Below, one piece after another: positions 24,001 through 27,045 of a stretch of 27,045 nt of DNA (within the stretch, counting starts at the first letter, position 1; each line of letters begins with the position of its first letter). The notes beneath the pieces are model-generated. The model did not search any database, was not told the origin of the DNA, and saw only the letters and a list, made by a program, of their open reading frames with translations. Source of the stretch: JAWBOW01 sp038825775 (GTDB lineage: Archaea; Nanobdellota; Nanobdellia; Woesearchaeales; WAPY01); NCBI GenBank assembly GCA_038825775.1, contig JAWBOW010000007.1:1-27045 (forward strand). The letters are read 5' to 3'. Made by a program: the position numbers and the translations under genes.

Positions 24001-26019
24001 TTAAATACTCAAATTAAATTTTTCCTGAATTTTATAAAGCATTAAGAGTATTTTCTGCCAAAAACTTAATTTTTCAAGCTCTATACTTGTTGGTTTTTCA
24101 ACTACATATTTTCTTTGGTGTTTGTCATAATAAAAAATTCTTATAATCAAATCATTTAAACCCTCATTGAGAAGTTTTGAAGGCAATTCTATTACTATTT
24201 CATTATCTTCTTGCAAGTTCTCAACAGATAATTCTCTTTTAAAATTCTTATGAATAATCTCAAACTTAGCATAATTCAAATCACCACTAACTATTTTTAT
24301 TCTTGTTTTTATTCTGAAGTTTTCTTTAAATTTTGTGGTGCTTGGTATTTCAACATTGGTTATTTCTATTTTTGGAATCTCTATGACCTTGTATTCGAAA
24401 AAATAATTTTTTGAAAAATTGTCAGCTTTTATTATGATTTCAGCTCTTGAAAAACCAATTTTGGAAGTGTTTGCCTTAAAATTTAGTGTGACATTATCAT
24501 TTATTGAAAGTTTTGTTTCACTGCATTGATTTGAAAAACAAACAATAAAAGGTTCTAAAATGGTATTGCCAGAATTCTTAAATTCACAACTAACATTTTC
24601 TTCATCCTCATAAAATTCTTTGGGCGAGCATTTAAAATCAAACTTTCTTATATAATCCTTTTTATCAAAACTCCTGACAAAATTATAAGCTTCCTCCCTG
24701 TTTAAAACAGGGCTTTCCTCTGAAACTATAAAACTTGTATTTATAGAATACATGTTATTGTATATTACAACAGGAACTTTATAAATAAAACCTCTTTCAA
24801 AATTATTTGTTCTTAAAACCCAATACAATACAGATTCTGATTCTGGTTTTAAAACAACGCAATTCTCAACATCATCTTCTAAAATAATATTTTTATTTTC
24901 AGAAATCTTTAAGCAAATCGTTCTATAACTTTTAATTTTATTTTTAATTTTTACATAAACAACATTATAAGATTCCAAATAGATTGAATTTCTAAAAACT
25001 AACGCTTCGAGTTCTAAATCATTCTCTTCAAATTTTTCTTCTTCAAATTTTATAACGCTTATGTTTATATCATTACTTTCCCCAACAACCTCAACATTCC
25101 TTCCTATCCAAGAATAGGTTATTTGGCTTTTGTTCTCTTCAGGATAATCTAGAATTATGTGTGTGTTGTCTAAAAACCCAAATTCAGCATAGTTGGCATC
25201 AAAAGGGACCCAACCAATATCATTAAAATAAACTTCAATCCAAGCATGAGGATTAAAGCCCCTTGTTTCTTCCAAATCAGAGTAAGAAATTCCACTTACA
25301 ATTCTTGCAGGAATTCCTATTGAGCGCAGCATTGCAGCATACAAATTGCTGTATTCATCACAAGTCCCTCTCATATTCTCAAAAACCCAAAGAGCATCCT
25401 TCTCAACATTAGAATAGTTTAAATCATATTCCATATTTTTATAAATCCAAAAACCAATTTGGCTCACAGCAGTGAATAAATCAGGAGAGCCCTCTGTTAT
25501 TTCTGATGCTTTGTGTTTTATTCTTTCATTAAAATTTAATTTTTCTGTTCTTTGAAGTTTTTTATAAATATCATCATCTATAACTTTAAGAGTTTGAGGA
25601 AATGAGATTTCTCTATCAACAAGATATGTTTTTTGTCTTTGAACTATAGAATTTAATTTGAAATACAAAATTTCATTAGGCATTAGCTCTGAAAAGAGTT
25701 CATTATTTATTATTTTAGAGCTTGGTTGTGTTTCAAAAAATAAAACTCTTTGATAAGAATTGTTTTTTGGATAAGCTCTTGTTTTCAAACTTATGTTTTT
25801 TATGTTTGAATTCTCATTCCTAAATAATCTTGCCTTGAATGTCATATTAACTTCTAAATCAGCACTTTTAGAATTTATTAACTTATTATAATCAATTTTT
25901 TTATCTTCTTCTGCTATAATTATATGAGAATTAAATAGCATTATTAAAAAGAAAATGATCATTAAATATAAGATAAGCTGTTTTTTATTTTTTTTAATTA
26001 AAACTTGTTTGTTTGTCAT
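24001..26019 (-). CDS. Membrane-anchored extracytoplasmic transglutaminase-like protein
   Basis: I start at the ATG at 26019 (672 aa), preceded by a GAGGT Shine-Dalgarno (26028-26032); an ATG at 26058 would overlap the upstream gene by 14 nt. An N-terminal hydrophobic segment (about 16-33) exports the rest. The transglutaminase core has all three catalytic residues: Cys220 in GTCDEYSN, His258 in FNPHAWIEVY and Asp274 in GWVPFDANY. It is followed by several beta-sandwich domains and an amphipathic end. Such enzymes crosslink or cleave proteins at Gln or peptide bonds outside the cell. In bacteria the TgpA type sits beside MoxR-DUF58 and carries a DUF4129 tail; this one lacks that tail. Sequons (NMT, NIS, NKS, NVS) suggest it is glycosylated. 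Confidence 0.9.
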   Translation of the reverse strand: MTNKQVLIKKNKKQLILYLMIIFFLIMLFNSHIIIAEEDKKIDYNKLINSKSADLEVNMTFKARLFRNENSNIKNISLKTRAYPKNNSYQRVLFFETQPSSKIINNELFSELMPNEILYFKLNSIVQRQKTYLVDREISFPQTLKVIDDDIYKKLQRTEKLNFNERIKHKASEITEGSPDLFTAVSQIGFWIYKNMEYDLNYSNVEKDALWVFENMRGTCDEYSNLYAAMLRSIGIPARIVSGISYSDLEETRGFNPHAWIEVYFNDIGWVPFDANYAEFGFLDNTHIILDYPEENKSQITYSWIGRNVEVVGESNDINISVIKFEEEKFEENDLELEALVFRNSIYLESYNVVYVKIKNKIKSYRTICLKISENKNIILEDDVENCVVLKPESESVLYWVLRTNNFERGFIYKVPVVIYNNMYSINTSFIVSEESPVLNREEAYNFVRSFDKKDYIRKFDFKCSPKEFYEDEENVSCEFKNSGNTILEPFIVCFSNQCSETKLSINDNVTLNFKANTSKIGFSRAEIIIKADNFSKNYFFEYKVIEIPKIEITNVEIPSTTKFKENFRIKTRIKIVSGDLNYAKFEIIHKNFKRELSVENLQEDNEIVIELPSKLLNEGLNDLIIRIFYYDKHQRKYVVEKPTSIELEKLSFWQKILLMLYKIQEKFNLSI

Positions 26020-26044
26020 TATCCAAAACCTCTGTTTTTTTATA

Positions 26045-26578
26045 TTATTTGAATACACTAATCATTAAAGCATTTAAAACAAGGCCAACAAGATTAATCA
26101 ATGCATAAAATACTATCGTCTTTTTTGTTATTAGTAAAATCTCGCTTTTTTTCAAATATTTTCTCCTTTTATCAAAAACTTTTGGTATCAAAAAATAACT
26201 TTCAAGCAGTCCAAAAAATATTAAATTTAAAAATATTAGTATGATGTTAATCTCTTTAACAACTTCTAATTTATCTATTGCCATATTGAGTGTTAGAATT
26301 ATGGGACTTGCAAACATAATTACCCTCAAAATCAGTTTTATTTCTAAATTCAAGATTAAAACTAAAACAGCATATATTAAAATTCTTATTATTGTATTTT
26401 TTATTAGAAAGTTGAGTGTGATAATTGATAATGTTAAAAAAATAATCTTTGCTAATATTTCATATGTTTTTCTCCAATCAGAAATCTCTTCAGGTGCTAT
26501 AAAGCTCAAAACAGATCCTACTATAATTCCAAGATAACAAACAAGTCCTAAAGTTAATGAACCTATTATAGTTTCCAT
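26045..26578 (-). CDS. Small polytopic membrane protein, function unknown
   Basis: 177 aa, almost entirely hydrophobic, with about five membrane segments (roughly 5-28, 43-60, 63-105 as two, 110-135 and 152-174) and a basic loop KVFDKRRKYLKKSE near 135-147. I do not recognise a family or any catalytic motif. It lies between the DHH-phosphoesterase gene (16-bp gap upstream) and the transglutaminase-like gene downstream, all on the minus strand, so it is probably co-transcribed with both. A membrane partner for the transglutaminase is possible but is only positional inference. Confidence 0.75.
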   Translation of the reverse strand: METIIGSLTLGLVCYLGIIVGSVLSFIAPEEISDWRKTYEILAKIIFLTLSIITLNFLIKNTIIRILIYAVLVLILNLEIKLILRVIMFASPIILTLNMAIDKLEVVKEINIILIFLNLIFFGLLESYFLIPKVFDKRRKYLKKSEILLITKKTIVFYALINLVGLVLNALMISVFK

Positions 26579-26594
26579 TTTTTATTTTTTGAAA

Positions 26595-27045
26595 TTAAAG
26601 CATTTTTAAATAATTAATCAGTTCTTCCAAAATTCTTTCTCTAGCTGCTCTAACAAACTTTATTGTTCCCGCCATTTTGTGGCCGCCACCACTGATAAAT
26701 CCGCTGTTTATTTTTGATTTTAAGTGTTGTATTGCTTTTACTGTGTTGAATTTTTCAAGAGATGTTCTTACAGTTATATAATCAGAACCGATTCCTAAAA
26801 CAATCACATCTTTTTCTTTGCCATTTTCTGAAAAATAATCATAAGCCATTCCTGTTATCTTTCCAGGTGGAGGAAACTCTGCTCTCATGGTTATCTCGTC
26901 AAGATTTAGCATGTAAACTTTAAAACCATTAACTTCTTTAATCTCTTTAAAATCATTTATTATTTTTAATTGTTCTTTCTCCCTTCTCTCAATATCTTTT
27001 ATAAGCAACTGAACAAGTTTTTCTTGCTTGTCAATATTTATTCCT
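26595..27045 (-). CDS. DHH-family phosphoesterase, C-terminal DHHA1 domain (partial, N-terminus off window)
   Basis: The frame is open to the right edge (150 codons visible), so the N-terminal DHH catalytic domain is outside the window. The visible part ends in the DHHA1 motif GGGHKMAGTI, preceded by IGSDYITVRTSLEKFNTVKAIQHLKSKINSGFIS, the substrate-binding domain of RecJ/NrnA-type enzymes. In archaea such proteins are RecJ-like/GAN nucleases linked to the replisome, or oligonucleotide and cyclic-dinucleotide phosphodiesterases; the fragment cannot tell them apart. A TTG at 27008 could be read as a start, but the continuing open frame and incomplete domain argue against it. Confidence 0.88.
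   Translation of the reverse strand, partial: GINIDKQEKLVQLLIKDIERREKEQLKIINDFKEIKEVNGFKVYMLNLDEITMRAEFPPPGKITGMAYDYFSENGKEKDVIVLGIGSDYITVRTSLEKFNTVKAIQHLKSKINSGFISGGGHKMAGTIKFVRAARERILEELINYLKML

Noticed and set aside
26595..27008. Complete 137-aa protein starting at a TTG at 27008
   Set aside because: The frame stays open to the window edge and the product is only the DHHA1 half of a DHH phosphoesterase, so it is a partial gene.

Overview
The window looks like chromosome from an AT-rich archaeon, most likely a DPANN lineage of the Woesearchaeota/Pacearchaeota kind. The archaeal evidence is: an initiator tRNA with an A1-U72 pair; a tRNA-Ser interrupted by two introns with bulge-helix-bulge (BHB) geometry; TTTATAAA-type boxes about 25 nt before start codons (many transcripts appear leaderless); an AglB/STT3 oligosaccharyltransferase; and an RNase HII ending in a PCNA-interacting peptide. 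The DPANN placement is inference from gene style and content. I see no insertion sequence, prophage, CRISPR array or plasmid signature.

Layout. (1) 1-5056, minus strand: a GT-C-type membrane glycosyltransferase-like protein running off the left edge, then an AglB oligosaccharyltransferase carrying a C-terminal FKBP prolyl-isomerase domain. (2) 5319-8178, plus: a 76-aa and a 220-aa protein with paralogous N-termini, then two membrane-anchored beta-sandwich proteins. (3) 8374-15674, plus: a ribbon-helix-helix regulator with inverted-repeat operators at its own promoter, overlapping the gene for an 858-aa surface protein, followed by a 1492-aa protein with more than 80 N-glycosylation sequons. 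(4) 15711-19411: a cytosolic helical protein on the minus strand related to the cytoplasmic tail of the 858-aa protein, and divergent from it a MoxR ATPase / DUF58 / BatA-like VWA operon. (5) 19429-23963: RNase HII, initiator tRNA-Met, an SDR epimerase, the two-intron tRNA-Ser(GCU), a PurD-like ATP-grasp protein and a UPF0316 membrane protein. (6) 24001-27045, minus: an extracytoplasmic transglutaminase-like protein, a small polytopic membrane protein, and the C-terminal DHHA1 part of a DHH phosphoesterase that enters from the right edge.

How it may fit together (inference). Much of the window reads as a cell-envelope locus: a glycosylation machine with a built-in foldase, its likely sequon-rich substrates, a regulator for the largest substrates, and the parts of the MoxR/DUF58/VWA/transglutaminase/DUF4129 constellation. 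In bacteria those parts are compact and the DUF4129-like module sits on the transglutaminase. Here a DUF4129-like helical module appears instead as the cytosolic tail of a giant surface protein and as a stand-alone protein. The most noteworthy items are the AglB-FKBP fusion, the redistributed MoxR/transglutaminase system, the tRNA-Ser with a T-loop intron, and the self-regulated surface-protein operon.
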